From: Roseimicrobium gellanilyticum
Lineage (GTDB): Bacteria > Verrucomicrobiota > Verrucomicrobiia > Verrucomicrobiales > Verrucomicrobiaceae
Direction: 5' to 3'
Length of the DNA: 64,000 nucleotides
Assembly (NCBI RefSeq): GCF_003315205.1
Contig: NZ_QNRR01000001.1
Coordinates: forward strand, 434,001-498,000
In this document: positions 34,830-44,234 of the stretch, one piece after another
How the letters are laid out: the number at the start of each line of letters is the position of its first letter
How positions within the stretch are numbered: position 1 is the stretch's first letter
Program-made: the position numbers and the translations under genes
Notes under the pieces: model-generated
What the model saw: only the letters and a program-made list of their open reading frames with translations
Told to the model about the DNA's origin: nothing
Databases searched by the model: none

Positions 34830-37007
34830 ATGAAAGTGAAGCCTCTCCTCCTTGCGCTGCTCGCTGCCAGCGTGATGCCAGGCGTGACGGCGAATTCGTT
34901 CGCCGCCGGCTACAGCAAGGCCGAATTCACCCGCCTGCACAATCAAGTGAACGTGCTCAAGGGTGAAGAAGCACCCAAGCCCGCTGCCGTGGGCCAGGAG
35001 ATCACGAATGTCACGTCCGTGGCCACCGGGGCGGACTCGCGCGCGGAACTGCGTTTTCCGGACAAGTCACTGACCCGCATTGGGGCAAACTCCCGTTTCA
35101 CCTTGAAGGGGGATGGCCGTACGCTGGATCTGGAAGGTGGCGTGATGATGCTTCAGGTGCCCAAGAAAATGGGCGGGGCCAAGGTGCGCACGGCGGCCGT
35201 GACTGCTGCGGTAACCGGAACGACCGTGCTCTTCGAGTATCTCCCGGGTGGCTACGTGAAGCTCATCTGCGTGGAGGGTTCGGTGGACCTCTCCATGAAC
35301 AAGAACCCCAGCCAGTTCGTGACGGTCGGGGCAGGGCAGATGATCATCATGAAGGCGGATGGCAATACCATCCCGCAGCCGGTGGACGTTGATCTCTCCA
35401 CGCTGCTGAAGTCCTCAAAGCTCATCAGTGCTGATGACCTGGGCCCGAATGCCCGGCAGATCCAGCAGGCGATGCAGCAGCAGCAGGAGGAGATTCAGGG
35501 CGGCGACCTCGTGGTGACGAACATGGTCATCGAGGGCCGTGGTACCCTGGTCTCGCTCAACAACAACACTGCGCTCAACGTCTTCAAGGAAGTCACCGTC
35601 ACGGACAACAACCCGCCGCCTCCGCCGAACAATCCCGGTGGCGGAAACAATGACAACCCGAATCCCGGTCCCGACGGGCCCAGCTTCCCCGGCATTGCTC
35701 CTTTGATCGCCGGCACGACAGTACTGAACCAGAACTCCACGGTTTTCACCAACCCCCATGTGGAGGCTTACAATGTGCAGCAGGGTGGTGTAGTCACCTC
35801 CGAGGGTATTGTTTACAACGGGATCGCGAATGGCCTGTTCCAGTACTTCACCTTCGGCGACTCGAATGTCATCAGCCCGACGTTGCAGCCGCTTCTCAAT
35901 GCTCCTGCTGACGCCTGGGGCTATCCCAACAGCGGGGACTGGGCGCTCTTCAAGTTTGAGAAGCTCATCATCAACGGCACTCCCTACTTCGAGTACCCCT
36001 ATTCCATTGCCTACTCCGAAGGCCCCGTGCCGATTCACGACGTGATTCTGGCCTCGCAGAACGGCATTCTCCTCGGCGAAGCGGGGCTGTTCCCCGGTGA
36101 GGTCCCTGAAGAAGCGGGTGGCGTTGTGGGCCCCCAAGGTGTTGAAGATACCCTGCTGAATCTGGCGGATGACACCCTGGTCGACAATTTCGTCCTCTAC
36201 ACCCAGAACGGGAACCTCGACATCCGGACCACCAAGGGCAACGCGATCTACGGGTACAACCAGAACGTGACTCTGGTCGCAGCGAGCGCGCAGAGTGACG
36301 TGAACATCAACGGCGATGTCATCCTGGAATCCGGTGGCGACTCCTACGAGGGCACTCTCACGGCCAATCTCAATGTCATCGCGGGTCGCGACGTGAATGT
36401 CACCAAGAAGGTGGTGGCAGATGCGGTGAACATCGAATCAGGCCGTGATGTGAACGTCAATGGCGGCAAGATCGTGGCTGACAAGCGCAACCTCACGGTG
36501 ACCGCGAAGCGCCATATCAACGTGAGCAACAGCGCTGAACTCAAGGCGTTGACCTTCTATGAGACCACTGCCTTGGTGAAGCTGGTGGCGCAGCAGGGTG
36601 ATATCAACATTTCCAACAGCGTGGTGGAAGGACGGAACATTGAACTGGAGGCGTTGGCGGGGAACATCCATCTCCTCAACACCCAGACTTCGGGTGATGT
36701 CTTCAAGGCCACGACCTATGGAGGCAACGGTTGGATCAATGTCGGTGGAACCACCATCAATGCCGGAACTCTCATTCAGCTCTTTGCGCAAGGCGCCAAT
36801 GGCGGCGTGAGGTTTACCGAGAACTCACACCTGAACTCACCCAATGTGAGGATAGCCGGCAAGACAGTGGAAATCTTGAATGACAAGACGGTGACCATCG
36901 ATTCGAGCTCCTTCAAGGTCTTCTCTGACAATCACAAGTACAACACCACGGGCCAGGGGAACTTCTCCCAATCTCCGCAGCAGAATGCGTTCGGTCCGCC
37001 GAACTGA
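34830..37007 (+). CDS. Exported FecR-domain protein with filamentous-hemagglutinin-like repeats
   Basis: 725 residues. Signal peptide 1-26 (ends NSFAAG). Residues about 50-180 match the FecR domain (VTSVATGADSRAELRFPDKS, LTRIGANSRFTLKGD, VTAAVTGTTVLFEY, VEGSVDLSM). A Pro/Asn-rich hinge follows at about 258-280. The C-terminal 350 residues show beta-helix-like repeats with DVNIN, DVNVT, DVNVNGG and HINVSN blocks, like filamentous hemagglutinins. FecR proteins in Gram-negatives usually regulate ECF sigma factors; no sigma gene is nearby and this one lacks the cytoplasmic anchor. It lies right after the barrel gene and opposite a CHASE2 cyclase. Confidence 0.85.
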   Translation: MKVKPLLLALLAASVMPGVTANSFAAGYSKAEFTRLHNQVNVLKGEEAPKPAAVGQEITNVTSVATGADSRAELRFPDKSLTRIGANSRFTLKGDGRTLDLEGGVMMLQVPKKMGGAKVRTAAVTAAVTGTTVLFEYLPGGYVKLICVEGSVDLSMNKNPSQFVTVGAGQMIIMKADGNTIPQPVDVDLSTLLKSSKLISADDLGPNARQIQQAMQQQQEEIQGGDLVVTNMVIEGRGTLVSLNNNTALNVFKEVTVTDNNPPPPPNNPGGGNNDNPNPGPDGPSFPGIAPLIAGTTVLNQNSTVFTNPHVEAYNVQQGGVVTSEGIVYNGIANGLFQYFTFGDSNVISPTLQPLLNAPADAWGYPNSGDWALFKFEKLIINGTPYFEYPYSIAYSEGPVPIHDVILASQNGILLGEAGLFPGEVPEEAGGVVGPQGVEDTLLNLADDTLVDNFVLYTQNGNLDIRTTKGNAIYGYNQNVTLVAASAQSDVNINGDVILESGGDSYEGTLTANLNVIAGRDVNVTKKVVADAVNIESGRDVNVNGGKIVADKRNLTVTAKRHINVSNSAELKALTFYETTALVKLVAQQGDINISNSVVEGRNIELEALAGNIHLLNTQTSGDVFKATTYGGNGWINVGGTTINAGTLIQLFAQGANGGVRFTENSHLNSPNVRIAGKTVEILNDKTVTIDSSSFKVFSDNHKYNTTGQGNFSQSPQQNAFGPPN

Positions 37008-37057
37008 GTTCGGAACAGCGGGAAAGGGAGCTCAGATTCTGTTTCGCGTCTGACCAT

Positions 37058-37086
37058 GACCATCAGGCGGAAGATGCCTGATGGTC
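37058..37086. terminator. Convergent hairpin between FecR and sulfatase genes
   Basis: GACCATCAGGC and GCCTGATGGTC form an 11-pair perfect stem with a seven-base loop. It lies between two convergent stops; T-tracts are missing on both sides, so termination efficiency is uncertain. Confidence 0.55.
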
Positions 37087-37102
37087 TGTGAGACATGGCG
37101 CG

Positions 37103-38512
37103 CTATTCCGCCGCCGCCTTCTTTTTCTTGCCTTTGCCTTTCTGCTTGTCTTCACCTTTTCCTGCCGCGGGCTCCTTGTTTGAAGTGGGAAGCCACTTGG
37201 CGAGCTCGGCTTTCTTGTCTGCAAAGTTGGAGTCACCCGCGAGGTTCTTGTACTCCAGCGGATCCTTGGTCTCGTCATAGAGTTCCTCATCACCGTTCGC
37301 GTAGCGGATGTAGCGCCAGCCTTCACTGCGCACCGCGTGGTTGTTGTACATGTGGGTGGTGAGTGCTGGCGTGTCCCAGGCGGACTTCGGATCGGCCAGC
37401 AGGGATTTGATGCTCTTGCCTTCCACGTGCGCCGGCTTGGGAATGCCTGCCAGGTCGCACAGGGTGGGGTAGATGGACATGCAGTCCACGGTGCGTTCGC
37501 AGAGGCTGTCCGGCTTGGTGAGTCCGGGTACGACCCAGAGCATCGGAGCTCGTGTGGACTCCTCCCACAGGGCAAATTTTCTCCAGTGTTCCTTTTCTCC
37601 CAAGTGCCAGCCGTGGTCCCCCCAGAAGACAATGATGGTGTTGTCCTTGATGGGTGATTTGTCATACGCCTCCATGAGACGGCCGATGTTCATGTCCGTG
37701 TAGCTGATCGCGGCGAGGTAGCCTTGCACCGCTTCCTTCCAGCGTCCGCTCTTCAGCATGGCGGCGTGGTCACCTTCCGGCCTCGCCATCTTCACACCGG
37801 CGGGAGGGACGTCTGCGAGATCGCCTTCGAGATGAGGAGGCAGCTCGATCTTGTCGAGCGGGTGCATGTCGTAGTACTTCTGCGGAACATTCCAGGGCAT
37901 GTGCGGCTTGTGCAGGCCGCAGGCGATGAAGATGGGTCTGTCATGCTTCTTGCCAAGCTGCTCGATGGCGTAGTCCGTAATGCCCCAGTCGGAGAGGTCG
38001 GAGTCCGCGCAGTCCAGGGGCGCGAACTTGATGCCACCCACGCCGTCGCTACCCTTGGGCTTGGGTTCTTTGCCTTTCTCCTTGGGGTAGTCTTCCCACT
38101 CACTGGTCCGGTCGAAGCCCCCGTGGTAGATTTTCCCCGCGCCGCCGGTAAAGTAGCCCGCATTCCTGAAGGTGGTGATGAGAGTCTTCTCCTCCGGGAT
38201 GACAGTCCTCCAGTCTTCGTTGTTGCTGTACACGCCCGTGGTGCTGGGGCGCATGCCGGACATGAGCGCCGCGCGTGAAGGATTGCAGACGGGTGCTGCG
38301 CAGTAGCTGCGGGTGAAGCGAACCCCACGCGCTGCGAGCTTGTCGATGTTCGGTGTGATGGTCTGCTTGTTGCGTCCCAGATAGCCCACCCAGTGGTTCA
38401 GGTCATCGATGGCAATGAAGAGGACGTTGGGCTTCGATGGCGCGGCATCAGCAGCGGCAGCGGGGAGAATGCCGCTCGCCAGGAGCGCCAGGGTGGCAAG
38501 GATGCGTTTCAT
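37103..38512 (-). CDS. Secreted sulfatase, iduronate-2-sulfatase type
   Basis: 469 residues. Signal peptide 1-23 (LATLALLASGILPAAAADA). Metal Asp36-Asp37 (IAIDD), catalytic Cys76 in CNPSRAALMSG, GDHGWHLGEKEHW, and a Lys-rich C-terminus (KGEDKQKGKGKKKKAAAE). It is the second sulfatase in the window; both share the layout of secreted polysaccharide sulfatases. Convergent with the FecR gene, and 40 bases downstream of the PEP-CTERM protein on the same strand, so co-expression with that surface protein is possible. No formylglycine-generating enzyme is in the window. Confidence 0.9.
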   Translation of the reverse strand: MKRILATLALLASGILPAAAADAAPSKPNVLFIAIDDLNHWVGYLGRNKQTITPNIDKLAARGVRFTRSYCAAPVCNPSRAALMSGMRPSTTGVYSNNEDWRTVIPEEKTLITTFRNAGYFTGGAGKIYHGGFDRTSEWEDYPKEKGKEPKPKGSDGVGGIKFAPLDCADSDLSDWGITDYAIEQLGKKHDRPIFIACGLHKPHMPWNVPQKYYDMHPLDKIELPPHLEGDLADVPPAGVKMARPEGDHAAMLKSGRWKEAVQGYLAAISYTDMNIGRLMEAYDKSPIKDNTIIVFWGDHGWHLGEKEHWRKFALWEESTRAPMLWVVPGLTKPDSLCERTVDCMSIYPTLCDLAGIPKPAHVEGKSIKSLLADPKSAWDTPALTTHMYNNHAVRSEGWRYIRYANGDEELYDETKDPLEYKNLAGDSNFADKKAELAKWLPTSNKEPAAGKGEDKQKGKGKKKKAAAE

Positions 38513-38553
38513 CCCGTGCCAGACGAAGTGCAGGCATGGGATGTTGCATCGAT

Positions 38554-41500
38554 TTACCGCAAGCGACGGCGGTGCAGCAACAGCATCGCAAGGCCACCGG
38601 CAAAGAGCAGACCGCTGGCAGGTTCTGGCACGGCTGCCACGCGGAGGATGCCATCCGAGAGAAATGTTCCGGTATCCCAGCGGAGACTGGTGTCGGTGAA
38701 GCTGGGAAGCAGTAGCTGGCTCAGCAGAGTAGCTTCATTGGTGTACGTACTGCCCCATGTGACGCTGGCCCAGTCCATAAGGTCGAAGGCATCTCCCTGC
38801 ACGCCCTCGTAACCCAACCATTGCACGATGATCTGAGTGGAGTTCCCCGCGCTGAATTGACCCAGTACGTCCAGCTGATCGTAGGTCGAACTGCCGGAAA
38901 TCTGGAAATACGCGGTGGCGTTGTCCGTGAGCGACAGATTGTTGGTGAAGGTGAGCGTGCCCGCCAGAGCGCCGGCGGTGGCGGAGTCCGTCGCCAGTGT
39001 GGAGGCTCCGGGCTTGAGGAGCGAGTTTTGTCCAAGGGTCATGTTGCCCTGCACTGAGCCCGTGCCACTCAGGATTTTTGAAGTGAGTGCAGGAGTCGAG
39101 CTGAGCGCGCTGACATCAAATTGAGCCCCCGTCTGGATCTCGATCCACGGACTGGTCAGGGATGCTGTGCCTTGCAGCGCCAGGGTGCCTGCGCTGACGG
39201 TGGTTTTGCCAGTGTAAGCCGCCTGACTGGTGATGATGAGCCGGCCGGTTCCTGTCTTGTTGAGGCCGCCTGCGCCAGCAATGCCTCCCGTGATGGTGAG
39301 GTCCGGTGTGGGCAGGGTGGCTCCATTATCGCGCACCTCAATCTCTGCCTGCCCAGGGCCCTCCAAAGTGATGTCCCCCGCATAGATGGCGCCCGCGTTG
39401 TCCAGGTTGGTCTGGCCACGATTGCGCAGGCGACTACCTTCCTTGAGGACAAGGTCGTCGTTGTACGTGTTATCGCTCGTCAGGAAATTGCCACCGCCGG
39501 TACCGTTGTGGTCGAGGCTGAAGGTGGCGCCACTGCGCACGATGACGCCGCCCTGGGCGGAGCCCAGTGAACTGGCACGGCGCACCAGGAATTCGCCACT
39601 GAGCACATCGATCAGGCCATGGAAGGTGGAGGCGTTGTTTCCTGAGAGCCAGGCATTGCCGGCGATGAAGAGGGTGCTGTCTGCCGCGCCTACTACGTTG
39701 CCATTGATGCGCCATGCGGTGTTCCCGGAGAGGGTGCCGCCATTTGCCGTGACAGTGATGCCGCGGTTGGTGGAGGCCCCTCCTGTGTGTTCCCACGTGC
39801 CGCCATCGAGAACGATGTTGGACGGAGAATTCGGGGCGTCTCCCAGTTCGTCAAAGGTCGGTGTGATGAGCTTGCCCTGCTTGATGGTGATGACGCCGTT
39901 GTAGGTATTGGCCGCGCCTCCGGAGAGCGTGAGATTGCCCAGGCCAAGTTTGGTGAGTCCGCCATCCGTGGCGGGACCTGTGGGATCGTGCCTGAGCGGA
40001 GCACCGAGGGTGGCATTGAAGCCATTCGTGTCGAAGATGGCGCCACCGCCTGAGACGTACACAAAGTCCACGTCACTGCCGATGAAGGTTCCTGTGCCGG
40101 CTGCAGGGGTGGCGTTGATGACCACCTTGCCTCCGTCGAAGCGAAGTGTCGCGGTGCCGGGCGCTCCCGTCGCCTTGCCTATCTTGCGCGTGTAAAGGGT
40201 TCCGCCACTTTCCAGGTTGATGACGCCGGTGCCCTGAAACTGGACACCGAAAGGCGCCCCGGCATGGGTGGTGAAGGAGCCGTTGTTTTTCACCGTGAAA
40301 GTCGCCGTGCCGGTGGATCCCCCAAGGAAAAGATCGCCGCCGCCGGACGCGCCAGTCCGAGTAGTGCCGGTGCCACCATCGAAGATTACCGTGCCGCTGC
40401 CTCCGGGGCCGTCCTGAGTATCAGTGAAGCTCCCGATAAACATGTCCCTGGACGATGTGAACTGGCCACCCGCTTTCACGATCACGGTGGCATCATGATT
40501 GACGATCACATTGCCGCCTCCTTCCGAGCGTACCATGCCGTTGAGGTCAATGGTAAGCGTGCCTCCGCCGTAGATGTGCATCGGGCTGGTGGCTCCGGTG
40601 CGGTAGATGCGCAGACCCGTGGCCGCGTCGCCGCCCACAGTGACATTCACCTCAGGCGCCACGTAGATGCTGCGGAAGGGAGTGGCGTTGCTGATCTGAA
40701 TGGTGCGCACCGGCACGCCATCGCCACCGGGTGCTACGTCTCCCCTGAGGATGTAGCCGTCCGCGTTGTCGTAAAACTCCAGGGAACGCGCGATGACGTT
40801 TCCAGTGACTGTGACCGTGCCGGGTCCCGTGGTGTCATAGGCATGGCCGAAGATGGCCGTCTGATGGTCTGACCAGTTGGCCGTGACCGGGGTGGGTGTG
40901 GGACTGGTCACCCAGGCATTGGTGCTGCTCCACGTACCATTGCCCCCAGTGCCGCTCGCTCCACCCCAAAGCAGACCGCTGGTCATCGCGAGGCTGTCAA
41001 AGCGGACGGTACGGGTGGACCCTGCCGCTGCGGGCATGTCCTCGATTAAAAAGCCGAGCCCCGCGATGGTATCCGTCGGCTCGTCAAACAAGTCGGCGAA
41101 AGTGCGGGTGATGCTGGTATCGACCGAAAGATCCGTCGAACTAACCGGGTTCCAGGTGGCGGTCAGAAAATCCAGGAAGTACTGGCTGCCGTTCAGGAAT
41201 GGGGATGAGGTAGCGACGTACCAGGCCCCATCCACTTCGATCGCGAACCGGCGTGCGGCATCTGGAGCGGCACTTTGATTCGAGTACCAGCTGACGTACA
41301 GGGATTGGTATGCCACATCAGGGTTGATGGAGAGCGTGCCTGTGGTGTTGAGCAGGTAGTCGCTCGGCACGGATGCACCCGTGTGCTGGACATAGATGTA
41401 GCCGCCCCCGACGCCGAACTGGTTTCCGGGATTCCAGCCGGCATCATGAGGGGCGCTGTTGTGCGTGGCACCCACCAGGGTAGTGCCGTCCCAGCGGACG

Positions 41501-41631
41501 CCTTCCCAGCGGGCGGTTCCCGTGTAGGGATTGGTGGCAAAGGGGTCCTGATACAAGGTGGAGCCTTGTGTCTGCGATGGGAACGGGAGCGCCAGGACGG
41601 TGGAGAGAACAAGAGGAATGAAGAACTTCAC
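38554..41631 (-). CDS. PEP-CTERM protein with autotransporter-associated beta-strand repeats
   Basis: 1,025 residues, probably from the GTG at 41631, which begins a signal peptide (VKFFIPLVLSTVLALPFPSQ); the frame is open 43 codons further up without a better start. Central repeats (GGGTLTID, TGRLIITSQAAYTGKTTVSAGTLALQG, GLTKLGLGNLTLSGG, and similar) match the autotransporter-associated beta-strand family, with the Asn/Gly-rich beta-helix look. The C-terminus is a PEP-CTERM signal: VPEPASGLLFAGGLAMLLLHRRRLR, where VPEPAS is followed by a hydrophobic span and Arg cluster. Such proteins are processed by exosortase; none is encoded in this window. Confidence 0.85.
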   Translation of the reverse strand: MKFFIPLVLSTVLALPFPSQTQGSTLYQDPFATNPYTGTARWEGVRWDGTTLVGATHNSAPHDAGWNPGNQFGVGGGYIYVQHTGASVPSDYLLNTTGTLSINPDVAYQSLYVSWYSNQSAAPDAARRFAIEVDGAWYVATSSPFLNGSQYFLDFLTATWNPVSSTDLSVDTSITRTFADLFDEPTDTIAGLGFLIEDMPAAAGSTRTVRFDSLAMTSGLLWGGASGTGGNGTWSSTNAWVTSPTPTPVTANWSDHQTAIFGHAYDTTGPGTVTVTGNVIARSLEFYDNADGYILRGDVAPGGDGVPVRTIQISNATPFRSIYVAPEVNVTVGGDAATGLRIYRTGATSPMHIYGGGTLTIDLNGMVRSEGGGNVIVNHDATVIVKAGGQFTSSRDMFIGSFTDTQDGPGGSGTVIFDGGTGTTRTGASGGGDLFLGGSTGTATFTVKNNGSFTTHAGAPFGVQFQGTGVINLESGGTLYTRKIGKATGAPGTATLRFDGGKVVINATPAAGTGTFIGSDVDFVYVSGGGAIFDTNGFNATLGAPLRHDPTGPATDGGLTKLGLGNLTLSGGAANTYNGVITIKQGKLITPTFDELGDAPNSPSNIVLDGGTWEHTGGASTNRGITVTANGGTLSGNTAWRINGNVVGAADSTLFIAGNAWLSGNNASTFHGLIDVLSGEFLVRRASSLGSAQGGVIVRSGATFSLDHNGTGGGNFLTSDNTYNDDLVLKEGSRLRNRGQTNLDNAGAIYAGDITLEGPGQAEIEVRDNGATLPTPDLTITGGIAGAGGLNKTGTGRLIITSQAAYTGKTTVSAGTLALQGTASLTSPWIEIQTGAQFDVSALSSTPALTSKILSGTGSVQGNMTLGQNSLLKPGASTLATDSATAGALAGTLTFTNNLSLTDNATAYFQISGSSTYDQLDVLGQFSAGNSTQIIVQWLGYEGVQGDAFDLMDWASVTWGSTYTNEATLLSQLLLPSFTDTSLRWDTGTFLSDGILRVAAVPEPASGLLFAGGLAMLLLHRRRLR

Positions 41632-41762
41632 GTGTGTCTGGGCGGCGGCTGAGGAATGGAGGAAATGCGGCGACAGTGGGGAATCGCTCACTTCGCGATC
41701 TTCCGATGGCCGTCCAAAGAGCTGGTCCCGGTGGAAACCGAAATAGCGCGAAGGCAACAAAA

Positions 41763-41809
41763 GGCGGAACTCGATCCTTTTTGGACAGAGAACTGCAGTT
41801 TTATCCGCC
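41763..41809 (-). terminator. Possible terminator after proA
   Basis: On the minus strand GGCGGA (41809-41804) can pair with TCCGCC (41768-41763), then TTTT. The loop is 35 bases, so the structure is weak, though its position downstream of proA fits. Confidence 0.3.
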
Positions 41810-41841
41810 TCTAAGCAGGACCACTAGATCCCTCAGCCGGG

Positions 41842-43107
41842 TTACACCCGCACCTGGCCTGTGCCGATCACCAGATACTTGTAGCTGCACAGCTCCGCGA
41901 GGCCCATCGGCCCGCGTGCATGGAGCTTGTCCGTGCTGATGCCGATCTCGGCGCCGAACCCGAATTCACCGCCATCGTTGAAGCGCGTGCTGGCGTTCCA
42001 GAGCACCACGGCGCTATCCACCTCGTGCATGAACTGTTTGGCCACAGACTCGGTTTCCGTCACGATGGTGTCAGTGTGGCGGGAGCCGTGCGCGTTGATG
42101 TGGGCAATGGCCTCGTCCACGCCTTTCACCGTCTTCGCGGAAAGGATCAGGTCGAGGTATTCCGTGTTCCAGTCTTCCTCAGTGGCCTCTTTGGATCCGG
42201 GCCAGAATTTCTGCAGAGTGGCGTCTGCGCGCACTTCCACGCCATGGGGGCGAATGAGGTCCGCCAGGGTGGCTGCGAAGCCTTCGGCAATGGATTCATG
42301 CACCAGCACGGTTTCCACCGCGTTGCAGGCGCTGGGCTTCTGGACCTTGCCATTGATGATGAGGTCGGCCGCCATCTCAAAGCTGGCATCCTTGTGCACG
42401 TACACGTGGCACACGCCGTCGTAGTGTTTGATGACCGGCATGCGGGCCTCTTTGACCACGCGCTCGATGAGACCTTTTCCTCCCCGGGGGATGATGAGGT
42501 CGAGGTACTGGTCCATCTGGGCCAGGTGCGTCACACTCTCGCGGTTGGTGAAGGGGATGAGCTGGATGCTGTCCGCAGGCAGGCCAGCGCGCTCGCCACC
42601 CTTTTGCAAGGCTTCAGCGAGGGCGGTGTTGGAGTGGATGGCCTCCGAACCGCCACGCAGGATGGTGGCGTTGCCCGTCTTGAAGCACAGCACTGCCGCG
42701 TCGCTCGTTACATTGGGCCGGGATTCGTAGATGATGCCGATGACCCCGATGGGCACACGTTCTTTGCGGAACTTCAGGCCGTTGGGACGGGTCCATTCTC
42801 CCAATACTTCGCCCACGGGATCGGGCAGGTCTGCGACCTGCTCGATGGCTACTGCAATGGCTTCCAAGGACTTGGGGCTGAGCTCCAGTCGCTGGACCAT
42901 CGGCTTGGAAAGGCCCTTTTCCTCAGCCGCTGCGATGTCCTTGGCATTGGCCTCCAGGATGGTCTTTTCCCGGCGGCGTACCTCCGCCGCCATGGCGCGA
43001 AGGACGTCATTTTTCTGCTCCGAGGTCAGCTTCACCAGCTCACGCGAGGCAGCCCGCGCGCGGGCACCCATGTCGAGGATGCGGTTTTGGATTTCCTGGG
43101 AGGTCAT
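41842..43107 (-). CDS. proA: Glutamate-5-semialdehyde dehydrogenase
   Basis: 421 residues starting at the ATG at 43107 (MTSQEIQNRILDMGARAR), the family N-terminus. Signatures: RVPIGVIGIIYESRPNVTSD, LKTGNA-type KTGNATILRGGSEA, the catalytic Cys region KPSACNAVETVLVHE, and LHARGPMGLAELCSYKYL. The enzyme reduces glutamyl-5-phosphate to glutamate semialdehyde, the second step of proline synthesis. proB lies 81 bases upstream on the same strand, an operon in the order proB, proA. Confidence 0.96.
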   Translation of the reverse strand: MTSQEIQNRILDMGARARAASRELVKLTSEQKNDVLRAMAAEVRRREKTILEANAKDIAAAEEKGLSKPMVQRLELSPKSLEAIAVAIEQVADLPDPVGEVLGEWTRPNGLKFRKERVPIGVIGIIYESRPNVTSDAAVLCFKTGNATILRGGSEAIHSNTALAEALQKGGERAGLPADSIQLIPFTNRESVTHLAQMDQYLDLIIPRGGKGLIERVVKEARMPVIKHYDGVCHVYVHKDASFEMAADLIINGKVQKPSACNAVETVLVHESIAEGFAATLADLIRPHGVEVRADATLQKFWPGSKEATEEDWNTEYLDLILSAKTVKGVDEAIAHINAHGSRHTDTIVTETESVAKQFMHEVDSAVVLWNASTRFNDGGEFGFGAEIGISTDKLHARGPMGLAELCSYKYLVIGTGQVRV

Positions 43108-43188
43108 GAAGATCGGACGGGGAAGAGAAATGGGGAGGGGCAGGGAGGGATACGTGCGTGCCCGCACGTGCAGATGGAGGTGGAGGCG

Positions 43189-43962
43189 TCAGGCCGGGAC
43201 AGGGAAGCGGGTCCCCACGCCGCTGCCATCTACCAGATCGGCGAGCTGTTCAGGGTGGCGACCGCTGGCGATGATGCAGGGGATGCCGCCTTGCACCGCG
43301 TCTTGTACCGCGCGCAGCTTGGAGGTCATGCCGCCCACGGAGAGGGAGCCCTTGACCTCCTCAGCCAGATGCAGTGCGTCTTCTACATTCTTCACCTCGG
43401 GCACGATGTCCACCGAGCCGCTGTCCTTGAGGTTCATGAGCCCTGGCACACTGGTCAGGAGGATGAGCAGGTCCGCCTTCCAGAGGAGGGCCACGCGGGC
43501 GGAAAGCTTGTCGTTGTCTCCGAAACGCAGTTCTTCGACTGCCACGGAGTCATTCTCATTGATGATTGGAATCACATTGTGGCACTCCAGAAGGCGCAGG
43601 AGGGTGGCTTTCACCTTTTCCGCACGATCCTGACTTTCGAGATCGGCATGGGTGAGGAGGAGTTGTCCCACGTTCAATCCGTGACCACGCAGGAAACTTT
43701 GGTATGTGTGCATGAGCGTGGTTTGACCTACGGCTGCGCAGGCTTGCAGGGTCACCATGTCCTGGGGCCGTTCCTTGAAGCCCATCGCCTTCAGTCCAGA
43801 GGCCACGGCGCCGCTGCTTACCACCACGACTTCGTGCTTGCGACGCTTCAACTCCGCGATGGCCTGCACCAGCTTGCAGAGCTGCTCTTCATCCGTCTCG
43901 GCGCGATCCGTGCGCGTAAGGATGCCACTGCCGAACTTCAGGATGATTTTTTTGCTGCTCAT
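43189..43962 (-). CDS. proB: Glutamate 5-kinase, short form without PUA domain
   Basis: 257 residues. The amino-acid kinase domain is complete: KFGSGILT, VSSGAVASG, LLTHADLE, NENDSVAV and LTSVPGLMN, then GGMTSKLRAV. It phosphorylates glutamate with ATP, the first committed step of proline synthesis. E. coli ProB is about 367 residues with a C-terminal PUA domain; here the protein ends at the kinase domain, a known short form. Operon with proA. Confidence 0.95.
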   Translation of the reverse strand: MSSKKIILKFGSGILTRTDRAETDEEQLCKLVQAIAELKRRKHEVVVVSSGAVASGLKAMGFKERPQDMVTLQACAAVGQTTLMHTYQSFLRGHGLNVGQLLLTHADLESQDRAEKVKATLLRLLECHNVIPIINENDSVAVEELRFGDNDKLSARVALLWKADLLILLTSVPGLMNLKDSGSVDIVPEVKNVEDALHLAEEVKGSLSVGGMTSKLRAVQDAVQGGIPCIIASGRHPEQLADLVDGSGVGTRFPVPA

Positions 43963-44234
43963 GGATTTGGGGAAAGGGGCAGCAGCATGACAAGGGTGGG
44001 GGTATTTGCAAGCTTTCGACGATCCCTCTCTAAGGTTCTGGCGGCTTCTTCGTTGTGCCTCGTTTACCCGAACTCCGTCCTAAATTCGTATGTAATTCCA
44101 CAGTCATTTTTTGCTGGCCAAACCAATGCTCGCTGGTTAAAAAACCGCCCCTTGCCCGAAAAATTGCCTTGCTGATCCAATACCCGTCCCGTCAGAATGA
44201 CACCCTACGCCCTTGTCTTCTGACAGAGTGCTCT

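Noticed and set aside
34830-37007. FecR as a regulator of an ECF sigma factor
   Set aside because: No sigma factor gene is nearby, and the protein has a signal peptide with no cytoplasmic segment or internal membrane span.
41920-44175. 751-codon open frame antisense to proA/proB
   Set aside because: It mirrors two well-identified genes (proA and proB) on the other strand and has no recognisable domain.
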